64,000 nucleotides of DNA from Arthrinium phaeospermum (Eukaryota; Ascomycota; Sordariomycetes; Amphisphaeriales; Apiosporaceae), in assembly GCA_006503535.1 (NCBI GenBank), contig QYRS01000001.1:3782001-3846000 (forward strand), given 5' to 3'. A program made the translations under genes and the position numbers. Shown one piece after another: positions 1-10,354 of this stretch. The notes beneath the pieces were generated by a model. The model had not been told where the DNA came from. It searched no databases and saw only the letters and a list, made by a program, of their open reading frames with translations. The first letter of the stretch is position 1. Every line of letters begins with the position of its first letter.

Positions 1-1528
1 AACACTTCGGGGCCGAAGGTACGCATAGCACTGGAGAAATCGACCTCCGACAGCCACAACTACGTCACGTGTGCAGTACCTTGCTAAGCCAACTCCAGTC
101 TGTGTGAGGATGAGATCTTTAATGTCCATCATTCCCATTGATGCTCCGAGTGAGTCGACGTCATCAACGCCACCCTGTGATGGACACGAAGAGCTGTGCT
201 GATGCCTCAGCCTTATTTCCCTCAAGAGGAACGCAAAGGTCATATCCATTCAAATCAGGCTCTGGACAGTGAAGAACTATGTCATTGTCTTGAATTATAG
301 ACAGTCAGGGCAGTGGCATGTTTCTTTGACTGGAATGCAAAATAACTTGGGCTTCGGACAGCCACTTACAGTAATTTTGGTCCGATGGATGGATGTCGAC
401 CCTCGGCCGTTCCATTGCAGTTATGCACTCCGATGCATAGCAGATGCATCCGGGAAAGGTTTACGGACGCACAAGACATATTGAAATAGGTTATTGGAAA
501 GCACACAGTGTGTCCTGGACGTGTCTACCAGAGCCTTTGAAGCACCACATCTTGTAGGGCTACAGGGATAGAGGAATTGGCTGGCAGCATCTGAATTTCA
601 ATTGGACGCCTTGTCCTGCGATCCAGTTTTACCCTTCCGCTTCTCTGGGATCACCCGCTACACCAAAAGTCCTTGTTATCTCGGAACGAATCGTCCCAGA
701 TTCCCACAATATTGAACCCTGATGAAGTGGCCGAGCCGCTCAATTGATTGGACTCTTTCATTCACAGTTTCAGGAAGCTCTCGTTACATCGTGAAAGCCT
801 TGGGAAGACCCTGGACCGGGGCGAAGGGCGAGGAGCCATCCATGATTGCAGACAGCCTTTACGTCATTTGAGGCCGAGAGTGGCAAGTTTAGTCGATGAT
901 AAAGTACCTTGATCAGCAAGAGACGAAAGAGCCTAGCCGCCAACGCCCATCTTGGATTCCGGTCAAAACTGGATCGACTGCGAGACTGCCTTGTGCCTTG
1001 TGAGGTTGGTGTTATATTGGGGGCCAACGCTATGCATAATGTGGCGCAATGATGCAAACTTCCTCGTGGCAGTTCCCGATAACAGCAGCTGTGATATGCC
1101 CCATGGTTACACTGCAGATGCGGGATGACAACCAACTGAAAACGTCCCCTTTTTTTCTTTCCAATTCCCATACTTGGCCCTGATTGGCAAACGAGCCCAC
1201 TGTTGGTCACGCCGTGCACACAGCATCCCGCGTTGGATGTAAAAATGGTGTGCGAACATCAGCCTCCAGTTATACCCTGTTGCATCTGCCCACAGACACT
1301 GCTCCAACTGCTTTGGCACGTCAAAGACCATTACATTTGACAGGCGTAAATGGATAAAAGCCCGGCAATGCTTTCAGGCAATTGTGCTGGACGATTTCGA
1401 TGTCTCTGCGTCGCCGCCAGCCTGGTCTTACCGTTGCTCAAACGACTGATTCGAGCACCTGACTTGAAACAAGCGGTGTCATTCCCCAGAGTTCTAACAA
1501 TTCGCTTCTACCCACTCTGTTACTGACT
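1..1528. other. Intergenic, no supported gene
   Basis: Several short open frames exist on both strands, but none has a fungal-style start, protein-like composition or a recognisable domain. I see no repeat array or RNA gene here. The last 100 bases form the upstream region of the rhodopsin-like gene at 1529. Confidence 0.5.
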
Positions 1529-2843
1529 ATGTCGGGTAACGGAGCGGGTAACTCCCCTCCTCCCCGGGACCCCGACAACCCCGGGCGAGGTCCACTCATC
1601 ATGGGACTGACGTGGGGTTTCACTGCCATTAGCATCCTCGCGGTTGCGGTGCGATTTCACGTCAGGAGGAAGACGCGTATGCTATGGTGGGATGATTGGG
1701 TTATGCTTCTAGCTCTAGTATGTTGTCAAGCACAGTTTCGTCCTTAGTTTTGTCTGCTAGTCCTGTGGCTGAGTATTGACTTGCATTCACCACACGTGCA
1801 GACATTCCAGATCATCGCGCAAGGGTTCCTCACGCGCTCCTATCACTGGGGGCTCGGCAAGCACGACCTGGACATCACCGTCGTTCCGCAGCTCATCATG
1901 ATCCAGAAATGGCATTACTTTTCCAGCACTCCGAATCTGCTGGCATCGGCCACTGCCAGAATCTCGGCCACTCTCTTGTTGATCCGACTCTTCGGGACCA
2001 AGACGTGGTTCAAATGGTACCTAATAGTCTTCACATCGATTCAGACCGCACTCGTCATCGCATATCCCCCTCTTTTGTGGACACAGGCGACACCAGTGGA
2101 GGGTCTTTGGAACCCCTTTATCCCGGTCGAGCGCCACCATATGTCCGCAGTGTCGGGAACGTTGATTTATGCAATCCAAGGTACGTTGCGATCTTCCATC
2201 TCTCCTAGCTTAAGTCGTGATTGGAAACCGGTCTCGTGTTATATACTTGCTAACAATGACGTCGCATGCTGGCTTAGCCATGCTCACGTTCTCGGATCTG
2301 ACCTTCGTCCTGTTTCCTGTCCTGTTCATCTATAAGCTCAACATGCCATTCCGGCGCAAGTTGGGCCTGGTCCTCCTGATGATGCTCTCGTTGGTGACCA
2401 TGACCGCCTCCATCATGAAGACGATCTAGGTCCGTATCACGACCGGGCGGGCCGGCCAAAACGTCCAAGATATGCAGTACAAGACTAGCCTGCTCCAGGT
2501 GTGGGCCGGCGTCGAGCAGAGCTTGGTGATCATACTGGGCTGCGTGCCAACCCTGCGTACTTGGTCGCAGTCGGTCATCCCCGCTTTGCAATCCATGGCG
2601 TCAAGCGTCGTGCGCATCATCACCTCGCGGTCTCGCAGTAGCAGTCTCGCGGACTCCCAGAACAGCAGCGGAAGCAATGGCAAACCGAGAACGGATCAGT
2701 ACGTGGATTTGGAGTTGCAGCCTCGGTCGCATCTCAATCATCATCACGTCTCCGTGGAGGGTACCGGAGAGCAGTCCTCAGTGTCGAGCAATCAGATCAG
2801 GCAAACGAACAATTTCTCCATTAACACCAGCTCGCCCATATAG
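1529..2843 (+). pseudogene. Fungal rhodopsin/PTH11-like seven-helix membrane protein, interrupted by in-frame TAG
   Basis: Exons read as 1529-1717, 1802-2180 and 2278-2843; donors are GTATGT and GTACGT, acceptors CAG and TAG, and the frame is kept across both. The product resembles the large fungal family of rhodopsin-domain integral membrane proteins: a Pro-rich N-terminus, a first helix followed by a basic segment and WWDDW, several further hydrophobic helices, a LPFR-type loop (here MPFRRKLG), and a last helix ending LGCVPTLR. A Ser/His-rich cytoplasmic tail follows. Codon 2427-2429 is TAG in the loop after MKTI; reading continues in the same frame with strong family similarity for another 138 codons to the normal stop. 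The simplest ancestral codon is TGG. The gene is therefore either freshly broken, or rescued by mRNA editing or readthrough. Apart from that codon it appears intact (about 376 residues plus the stop). The exact ligand or role is unknown. Confidence 0.75.
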
Positions 2844-3338
2844 CAGGACCCCCAAATGACTACCAGGCTTCATCATTGGTGATTAGTGGTGGAAGAGTAG
2901 GCTACCTCTAACGAGCGTGGGGAAGGTATTAAGGAATAAAGATAAAGAGTAATAGCTTTTAGGGGCGGCGAAGAGACGCTCGCCATATACCACCCATGTG
3001 TTGAACATCAAGTTCGTATTGGGAATTCTAGACAAGCAGTCGCCCAATCTATAAACTATGTTTCAAGGTCCCTGACTGGTGTTTGAAATAATCTGGTGCT
3101 GCTTCAATGACCTCTTCTTGATGACCCGACACATCTGGGACTTCATACACTTCGCACCCTCCTGTAATAGTCTTCAGCAGGTACCGACCGATATTTCCCT
3201 CAGTCCCCAGTATTCATATACTAACTAGCTGAATCAATAACTACTCGATAATGATCCTCCGAGAAAAGCACGTATGCTCTGATTATCTCGAGTTGCTCAC
3301 GCCTGGCTAGATCGTACTGCATACATCGGCGAGTTGTT
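2844..3338. other. Intergenic between convergent genes
   Basis: This stretch lies between the ends of the rhodopsin-like gene and the 343-aa gene. It holds one coding-like fragment on the minus strand (annotated separately, 3049-3213) and otherwise nothing I can support. Confidence 0.4.
3049..3213 (-). pseudogene. Possible C-terminal coding remnant, unidentified
   Basis: Read on the minus strand this stretch gives about 53 codons of protein-like composition, beginning LGTEGNIGRYLLK and ending in a TAG. It contains TGGCEVYEVPDVSG and a segment YFKHQSG. Upstream of it the frame closes with a stop and I find no start or convincing splice site. It could be the decayed end of a gene or chance. 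I do not recognise the family. Confidence 0.2.
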
Positions 3339-4370
3339 TTAATCTTCGTAGTCCTCCTTCTGTCTAAATGGGATAAACTCCGGGAAATCCTCGCGCATTG
3401 CTCTTCTCACAGCCCGCAGACAGTCCTCCTTCCTGTAGGTGGCCAGATCCGGCCAACCATGCCGGCGATAGATGTCCTGAACGGCCGAGATGACTGCCCG
3501 GTTGTCGTCGCGCATGGTGAAGACCTCTTGAACGTTGCGCGGGCCGAGGGGTACAAAGTTCAGGTCTTCAAACTGCTGGCGGAGGATGGCAAACAGATCA
3601 GCGACGGCCCAGGCCGGGTGGTCGCTGCGCCACTCCTGTTCGTTCTCCGGTGCCCACTCGTGCGGGTCGTCAAAATCGGACGGCGGGGGCGCGTGATCAG
3701 GCCTGTGTCTAATTTCGCCGTAGCACTCGTACCAGTACACGATGCCCCTGGCGGTATCGAGCAAAAAGTATTTGCCGTCGCGCCAGCGGTTGTACGTCAG
3801 GCCAACGACACTCGGTGGGATGCTATCCTCTTCCACGAGCTCGTACGGTTCGGAGGCGATTCGGAGAGAGCGGCCCCAATCCTCGTCCGGCCTTCCCCAG
3901 CCGGAGCCTGGCGTCGCTTTGGGTGCAATGCCCGACCAACTGATGAAGTGGCACAGGGGGGCCACTACTGGGGTGGTTCCATCCTCCGCCTCCGGGTGTT
4001 TGTTGCGCAGGTATGGAAGGCGGCGAAGAAGCTCATACACCTCGTCGGTCTTCCCCATGCATCGCAGGCTCTCCATATGAGGCCAGCCCCCTTCAGGCGG
4101 TTCCAATATGTCCGACTCGTCGATGTACATCTTGGACAGGAAGGTGTAGAATTGGCGTACAGCCGAGATGGTCTCATCTCGCGAGTAACGGATGCCGTCG
4201 AAAGGAGACAACGAGCTCGTTTGCTCGAGGTCCTCGCCAATGTCATCCTCGTACCCGACTTGCTCCCGCTGATCGTCGACCAAAGCCTCCTCACACTCAT
4301 CCTCCTCGACATCACCGTCAACTTCCAAAGAGCGCAGCGCGCGCTGGTCGACGTTCAGAAAGGCGTTCAT
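3339..4370 (-). CDS. Conserved fungal protein of unknown function, 343 aa
   Basis: Single-exon frame with an ATG at 4370 and a stop at 3339-3341. The N-terminal 55 residues are acidic (runs of Asp/Glu), suggesting a disordered start. The rest is a globular-looking acidic protein rich in Trp, Tyr and Pro, with segments such as EPPEGGWPHM, FISWSG and HGWPDLATYRKE. No signal peptide, membrane segment or catalytic motif is visible. The overlapping plus-strand frame of 308 codons is a shadow with arginine/valine-rich composition. I do not recognise a named domain. The call as a real gene rests on length, composition and the clean start. Confidence 0.65.
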   Translation of the reverse strand: MNAFLNVDQRALRSLEVDGDVEEDECEEALVDDQREQVGYEDDIGEDLEQTSSLSPFDGIRYSRDETISAVRQFYTFLSKMYIDESDILEPPEGGWPHMESLRCMGKTDEVYELLRRLPYLRNKHPEAEDGTTPVVAPLCHFISWSGIAPKATPGSGWGRPDEDWGRSLRIASEPYELVEEDSIPPSVVGLTYNRWRDGKYFLLDTARGIVYWYECYGEIRHRPDHAPPPSDFDDPHEWAPENEQEWRSDHPAWAVADLFAILRQQFEDLNFVPLGPRNVQEVFTMRDDNRAVISAVQDIYRRHGWPDLATYRKEDCLRAVRRAMREDFPEFIPFRQKEDYED

Positions 4371-4744
4371 CTTGACGTGCTGTAGCAGCAGATGGTACTA
4401 AGATTGAGATTGTGCGGGGGATTGAGTCTCGCCAGATCCAATTCCAATTCCAATTTCAGTTCTAGATGGCAACAAACGCACGGCAGGAAAGAGTCGTGTG
4501 AAGAGGAGCTTGCTGCCTGCCTGAAGATGGATCCTGTAATTAGCGGCCCGGCCTTGGTGGGGAATTAGACCAAAGAGGTTAATATCGGTAGAGAGGCTCC
4601 ATAACCACATGCTCCCTTACCGAACATATATCTTGACCCCTTCAGACTACCTAACCTAGGCCAATCAATAAGTACATCGCTTGGGTGCAACTCTTTCAGC
4701 TGCGGGGCTTTCCCATCCCTTTGTTCATCATCACACTCACCAAC
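4371..4744. promoter_or_regulatory. Divergent upstream region
   Basis: This stretch separates the starts of the 343-aa gene (minus) and the secreted-protein gene (plus), so both promoters must lie here. It contains a CT-rich leader just before 4745 ending CACCAAC next to the ATG, typical of fungal 5' leaders. No specific operator is claimed. Confidence 0.4.
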
Positions 4745-5464
4745 ATGAGAACTATCAAAAGCCCGGCCCTGATGGCCCTCGCCTTCGTGCGCGCCGCCAA
4801 CGCGTATACATGAGACTCGACCATCCACTCCCTAGTCGCCCCCACGGAACCGCCCATCGTGGCCTTAGAGGACTGGCACTGCCTAACCTCGGACGCGACT
4901 CAATACTTCCAAGCCCCCACGACACCCACCGGCGCCGTCTGGGCCGCCCTCGACTCGTACGCCAACTCAGTCATGGCGCCATGTCGCAGCACTGTTCGCG
5001 ACTTCTACGGCTGCATGCCCTCCAAAGGCGAGTGGTGCGGCTTCGCCACGGCCGCGGCCAACACGGAGGTCCTGTCCGCCTGGTCCTCCCTCGGCCGCGC
5101 CGCCTCGGCCTTCTGGGAGCCCAGGAGCTCCGCCGCCGCCCGCTTGGCTCGGGAATGCCCCGTGCGCTGGTTCGACGCATCGCTCGACTTCCCGCTCAGC
5201 GCCGTCGTCTTGAACGAGACCATCATTTTTGCCGCTTGCCATGCGGAGGCTCGACGCCCAGCTGGCGGCGCGGCCTCCGCTACCACTACTTCGGTGAGAC
5301 AGCCCGCTGCGACCCCTATGTCGGGTGTTGATGCGGCTCCTGCGTCCGGCGCTGTGATGCCGACGCCGACACACAATGGCTTCCAGGGTCGCGTTGCGGT
5401 ACGAGGGAATTGGGTGGTTGCGGGCGCCGGGCTCGCAACAGTCGTGATCAGTTCGACTCTCTAG
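4745..5464 (+). pseudogene. Small secreted, probably GPI-anchored protein (DUF7735-like), broken by TGA at codon 23
   Basis: The ATG at 4745 sits in a good fungal context and opens a short signal-peptide-like sequence (MRTIKSPALMALAFVRAANA). At 4811-4813 the frame meets TGA. After it the same frame stays open to 5464 and encodes a protein with paired cysteines (WHCL, PCRST, YGCM, EWCGF, RECP, AACH), an Ala/Ser-rich middle, a Thr/Ala/Pro-rich spacer and a hydrophobic C-terminus ending VVISSTL, as in GPI-anchored proteins. The cysteine layout and the WCGF motif recall the fungal secreted family called DUF7735; that is from memory and needs a search. No downstream ATG precedes the cysteine domain. 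A short intron spanning the TGA would shift the frame, so I read this as a nonsense-broken gene. The longer 216-codon frame here is a shadow. Confidence 0.6.
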
Positions 5465-6026
5465 AAAGGTCGATGTTATTCTTTTGGAGTATTTATACTG
5501 TGCTGCATAGACACCGTCGATTCTCGGATCCCTTTGGTACGCGGCCAGCGCTAGTGGCACATGGAAACGCTAGGAATTCATCCTCCTAGCGCTTTAGAAG
5601 GGCACTGACATATACGCATGACTCAATGGGATACACTGTGCAGGAAGCCCCACGGTACACTGGAGGGATATCTCTCACACATCCCATGCGGACGCTGAAC
5701 CTGGATTTTATTGTATCAGATATAGCGCGAGGTAAAAGATACGCGAATCACGACGCCTCTTCGGGCCAAGACCGGTCAGGCAGAAACCGGTAGGGCGCTG
5801 TAGGCGCTGGCGGAGAAAACCCTTGAGCCCATTGGGCCGGTAAGACCGGTCAGATGACTTCTGATGCAGTGGCGTTACACCCCTGCATGCAGCCAGTGTG
5901 TGTAGACTGTGAGGCCAGGGAGCTCCGTGCTCAAACAAACCAGTAGCTTCTTCTAAATTCTTGCTAATCTACTTGATCCTGCAAAAGTCGGCACTACGGC
6001 CTTGGGACCACAGCTGCCTACTGTCC
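5465..6026. other. Intergenic between convergent genes
   Basis: No gene is supported. A 12-bp element AAGACCGGTCAG, with the palindrome GACCGGTC at its core, occurs twice at 5768-5779 and 5842-5853, 74 bp apart, with a further ACCGG between them. The rest shows nothing distinctive. Confidence 0.4.
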
Positions 6027-7192
6027 TCAGTCCTGGACGTTCTCGTATATCCACCAACCTGACAACGGCTGCAGGGTATCCAGAACGCCAGAGGGAGACG
6101 CTTGAATAGCCACCGACCCGGCCAACATGGTTGCCTTGAATTCGTCACCGTTATCATTCACCGTAACGGGCATGGACGCGAAGCCAGACGGCACCTTGTT
6201 AGTATCCACCCATGGGAAGGACACGCCGTACGGAAACTCTTTCTCAACGGCGCCGTCATCGCGCGGAGTTCCCTGCCTGTACCGCTTGGGCTGTCCATCT
6301 TCATCCCAGAAGCAAAAGGCTGTAATCCAACCCGAGATGTAAGTAGGCCCACTGCCACCGGCCTCGCGGTGCGCGATCTTTTTCCAGAAGTCCACAACCT
6401 CGGCCGCGGCGGGCTGCTCGAACGAACGCACAAACATGCGTACGATGGCACGCACCATGGTGGCGAAGTGTGCGGCCTCGGCACCCATTTGGTCAATTTT
6501 GTCAAGCCTCATCAATATGTCCTTCCAGTCGTCTATCTCGCCCATCAGCTTGACGGACGGGATTCCGCACGCCTGACAGAGAAAATACGAGAAGTATTTC
6601 TGCATGACACCCATGAACAGGATCGAACCTACTACCTTGTCGGTGTCTGTGGTGGTACTGAAGGAAGGTAGGATCCAGTCGCGAAGGCCTGGGTCGATCA
6701 CGTTCTCCTGAATCAGGCGGGTCATCTCCTGGGCCATGCGACCGTAGTCGGCACAGTCAACGGAGTTGAAGTCTTTCACCTCAAGCTTCTTCTGGCCCTC
6801 GTGCGCCACAAAGAAAGAACGGAGGTCCTCGGCGTGCGCATTGATGTAAAAGCTCAATTGCGTGAGGATAGCGAACCAGATATCTTCGGGACGCAAGACC
6901 AGATGATGATGAGTTTGATAGGCGTGGTAGGCTGCCCTGAGTGGTTGTTAGTCTTGAATAGCCTAAAGCGATCAATAGAAAGATTTGTAATGGCATACCA
7001 GACGAAGCCATTCTTGGAGGCGCTGATGTGGCTTTCGCGAAGGTCACGACGACGGAATGAATCTTGCATGATACGCTGACAGTGATCACGAGAGCGGGGG
7101 CTGCACTCCTTTAAGAGGACTTCCGAGGTGTCAATTCGACCTTTCCTCCAGCTTGCGGCGGGATGATCCGCGGCGGTAATGGTGACAGGCAT
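6027..7192 (-). CDS. DUF4419 domain protein, 367 aa
   Basis: Two exons on the minus strand: 7192-6999 and 6936-6027, joined by a 62-nt intron with donor GTATGC, branch GACTAAC and acceptor CAG; the junction codon is Trp. The start ATG at 7192 gives MPVTITAADHPA, the usual beginning of this fungal family. The joined protein contains the family core NGFVWAAYHAYQTHHH, then LRPEDIWFAILTQLSFYIN, a helical middle with the D(V)L-type segment, and a C-terminal GWITAFCFWDEDG region. Length matches fungal DUF4419 proteins (about 350-400 aa). The molecular function of the family is unknown. It faces the HET gene across a 556-bp divergent spacer. Confidence 0.85.
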
Positions 7193-7748
7193 GATAATAC
7201 AGAATTGTGGAATTGGGAGGTTTTTTGGTCGTAATGGGGTTATAAGAATGTACAGCGCAATGTGAACTTGTAACGGAACACGTTCAAGTAATGAAGATGG
7301 AGGGCAAGGGCGTCGAAAGAAAAAGGGTTGCTGAGGCCGCCAACTCGCCAACCCGCCAACCCGGCCAGATAGTGAAAGTCTGCCTAAGAGGCGCAGTGCA
7401 TGACGCACGTCTTACGTGGCTACCTGAAGATTAGCGATCGGAGTCACTCTCGCCGATCGTCACTGCGCCCTGTTACACAAAGACTGTTGGGTGGTTACAT
7501 TTTCCTATGTGCGCCTCAGTACCTATGGCGCTGATCTGTTACTTGTGAGATAGATTTAGAGGTGCCCAACTACGTCAAATTCACCCCATCACTTACCTCC
7601 TAGAAACTGCCCAACTAGTTATTCAGTTGAACAGCTTCGTGCTCACTTCTTTATACTGTCTATCTTCAATCTGCGGGCTGTATCCAAGTATTCCCTTACC
7701 TTGTGCGGGCCGGTGCTAAGCCCGCCCAGCTCCAGTGGACTATCCACA
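7193..7748. promoter_or_regulatory. Divergent upstream region of DUF4419 and HET genes
   Basis: This 556-bp spacer must carry both promoters. No TATA box or repeat stands out. Frames crossing it on the minus strand are extensions of the DUF4419 exon into its 5' leader. Confidence 0.4.
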
Positions 7749-10214
7749 ATGAACTCTCCCCGGAAGGTATTGACTGTGGCCGGACACCGGATCGGGGATG
7801 ATTCGGGTCGCCGAAGGCCTGCCAGGTTGGATATGAACTCACAGCAGGGTTGGATATCTAGTGCAGCCACCAACATTGACGATTTCTCGAACTCTGATTC
7901 GAAGATGTACCTCCCTAAATCTGGCTGCGGACGAGCGGGCGTTGAATATGCCCCGATCCTGCCGCCGACCGCCACTGAAGTTTTCTCCCATGGCGCCGTT
8001 CCAGGCAAGAATATCTGCGAGGCCTGCGAGGAGATCGAGTTCAAGAACCTTTTTCTGCATGGACACGGAAGAAGGATCCATCTCGGGGCCTTTCGCTCCA
8101 TGGCTGCGTGTACCACATGCGAGCTATGCCGCCTCTTGACCGCCGTCTTCGAGTTGGGCGAAGACCTGTCAGCACTGAGACGAACGGGAGATGACGCAAA
8201 CTGCTTTGTAATGTTATGGAACGTGCTTACCGTGCATCCGATGGCCCCACGGCGAGAAGAGAGGGTCTACGAGTTGGTCGGCACGCTTGTGCAAGGTCAA
8301 CATAGCAGCGTACATGGGGAGGCTAAGCTTCGGATCCTGTCTCAGGACGCTTTGCAACAGGGAAGAAATCCATTTTTCTATGGGCGACTCATAGATACTG
8401 GACACGCGAGCATGTCCTTAGCTCGGGCGTGGATTGATGAGTGTACCGGACAGCACTCTTGTGGCCGGAGAACCCGGAAAGGACAAGAAGAATCGATCAG
8501 AAGGCATTCACAGGTTGGGCCTCAACTCACTGTGGTGGACCTCGAGAAGAAATGCCTTGTGAAGGTGCCTTGGGATACTACCGCCTATGTAGCGCTCAGC
8601 TACGTATGGCCGTGGCACAAAAACTTCAAGTATGTCAAAGGTAACAAGGACGAACTTCACTCCGTTGGTTCCGTTACCAAGATCCAAAGCATGCTTCCTA
8701 GAGTCATACTCGACTCCATGGAGGTATCCTGCAAGCTGGGCCAAAGGTACCTTTGGGTGGATGCCCTCTGCATTTGCCAAGACGACGGTGTGGACAAGAT
8801 GCGGCTGATCAAAGATATGGACAAGGTATATGGGCGGTCCTTGTTTACTATCGTCGTCGCAACTGCGACTAAGCCATCCGAAGACTATGGTATACCTGGG
8901 GTTGATGACATATCGAGGATTGCGGCGCAACACACGGCTCAACTGGAAGGTCTCAGCGTAGTGACAGCCCTCCCATCGTACAATGACGCTGTGATGCGGA
9001 GTGTTTGGGCAACACGCGGCTGGACCTACCAGGAGGGGATCCTCTCGGCACGCTGCCTCATATTCACTGATTACCAAATGTTCTTCCGTTGCGGTAACGA
9101 TGTCCGTTGCGAGGACGTGCAGGCCGAGTTTGCACCAGAGCACGAGAAACACCCTGCGAAGCCACTGGAGCGACAGGGCGATATTGATTTTCTGATAAGC
9201 GACGACTTCCTGCGGAGCATGACAAGCGGTGGCACGTTTTTGGAATATTCCATGCTTGTCAGCGCATATACGAACCGGAATCTGACATATGAAACGGACA
9301 TACTGGAAGCCTTCAAGGGGATCGAATCGCAACTGAATCCATATTTCGAGGGTTCTGGCTTCCTGTTCGGCTTGGCTATATACAAATTTGATGACGCCCT
9401 GCTGTGGTGTCCAATCAGCCGGCTTAAACGGCGTGGGCCAGGTCCCTGCTACATCATGGAATGTGGCTTTTGCCGCCAGGATGAGCTTCATGATTATCCT
9501 AGCTGGAGCTGGGCTGGATGGGTGGGTAGGGTCGCCTATGAGGAGGACTTTTCGGCTCTGGGTGATAGGGGAGGTTGTAATTCAATAGTCCAGTGGTGGC
9601 GTGCGGTAGACGGGGAGCTGAAGATTGTGGGGGACAATACGGTCCCACTCAACGATTTCGCAAGGGGGCTGCTTGCCGCCCGCATAAACCGTCTTGGGCC
9701 TCAGCATCTTATCTGCTGGTGTCTGTGCGTTCGGTTACGATTGAGTGTGAACGAGGTGCCTATTGGCAGTTGGGTGCCGCCCCATGCCTACACAGGCGAT
9801 ATGCCGGGCTTTATCGTCTTTGATCAGGAAGGTGAACAATGTGGGATAATACCCTCGGCGGACCGCACATGGGCAGCTGCGTATAAAGCTCAGCGAGGAA
9901 TACCGAGTCGGTCATTTACCCCGGTGGACCCAGATCGGGAACACGACCAACAACGCTCTGTTGCTATACGAGCGGGAAGAGAATGCGAACTGCTGTTGCT
10001 CTCGTGCAGCCAGCAGTTCGAGGCGGAGACGATGGATCATCGCAGGGTTTTTTTCCACCCCAAATACCGTATAGAAGCAGGCCTCTTTTGTTTCTTTAAT
10101 GTCATGCTAGTAGAGTACGACGATCGTGGGGTTGCGTATCGCAGGGGCGTCGGGAAGATTCACAGGGATGCGGTGGAAGTAGAGGACGGTCCGAAGATAT
10201 TGATTCTTGGTTAA
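7749..10214 (+). CDS. Heterokaryon incompatibility (HET) domain protein, 821 aa
   Basis: Single-exon gene. The first in-frame ATG is at 7749 and the stop ends at 10214. The HET domain lies at about residues 275-430: YVALSYVWPW, then LPRVILDSMEV, RYLWVDALCICQDD, the helix MDKVYGRSLFTIV and the closing RGWTYQEGILSARCLIF. Upstream is a CxxC-type segment (ICEACEEIEFKN and TTCELCRLL) common in long fungal HET proteins. The C-terminal 350 residues carry the usual YPSWSWAGWVG block. HET proteins act in self/non-self recognition and trigger programmed cell death when paired with an incompatible partner; which partner this one has cannot be seen. The gene looks intact. Neighbours on both sides are accessory-type genes. 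Confidence 0.92.
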   Translation: MNSPRKVLTVAGHRIGDDSGRRRPARLDMNSQQGWISSAATNIDDFSNSDSKMYLPKSGCGRAGVEYAPILPPTATEVFSHGAVPGKNICEACEEIEFKNLFLHGHGRRIHLGAFRSMAACTTCELCRLLTAVFELGEDLSALRRTGDDANCFVMLWNVLTVHPMAPRREERVYELVGTLVQGQHSSVHGEAKLRILSQDALQQGRNPFFYGRLIDTGHASMSLARAWIDECTGQHSCGRRTRKGQEESIRRHSQVGPQLTVVDLEKKCLVKVPWDTTAYVALSYVWPWHKNFKYVKGNKDELHSVGSVTKIQSMLPRVILDSMEVSCKLGQRYLWVDALCICQDDGVDKMRLIKDMDKVYGRSLFTIVVATATKPSEDYGIPGVDDISRIAAQHTAQLEGLSVVTALPSYNDAVMRSVWATRGWTYQEGILSARCLIFTDYQMFFRCGNDVRCEDVQAEFAPEHEKHPAKPLERQGDIDFLISDDFLRSMTSGGTFLEYSMLVSAYTNRNLTYETDILEAFKGIESQLNPYFEGSGFLFGLAIYKFDDALLWCPISRLKRRGPGPCYIMECGFCRQDELHDYPSWSWAGWVGRVAYEEDFSALGDRGGCNSIVQWWRAVDGELKIVGDNTVPLNDFARGLLAARINRLGPQHLICWCLCVRLRLSVNEVPIGSWVPPHAYTGDMPGFIVFDQEGEQCGIIPSADRTWAAAYKAQRGIPSRSFTPVDPDREHDQQRSVAIRAGRECELLLLSCSQQFEAETMDHRRVFFHPKYRIEAGLFCFFNVMLVEYDDRGVAYRRGVGKIHRDAVEVEDGPKILILG

Positions 10215-10354
10215 AAAGCCTGGCTCTATATCATGTATAAACCATCAGCTTGCTTTATAAAATTCGATGCGATGTAAGCCTAGTTTGATCGGTTAATGCC
10301 CAGTCAAGACATCGCATCGCCCGAAAGAGTCAAATGCTTACATTTTCAACGTAT

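Noticed and set aside
770..1331. Two overlapping minus-strand frames of 149 and 74 codons
   Set aside because: Composition is random-like, they overlap each other in different frames, and no splice or start signals support them.
4681..5331. 216-codon plus-strand frame over the secreted-protein gene
   Set aside because: It starts without ATG, is Arg/His/Leu-rich, and is out of frame with the cysteine-bearing sequence; a shadow.
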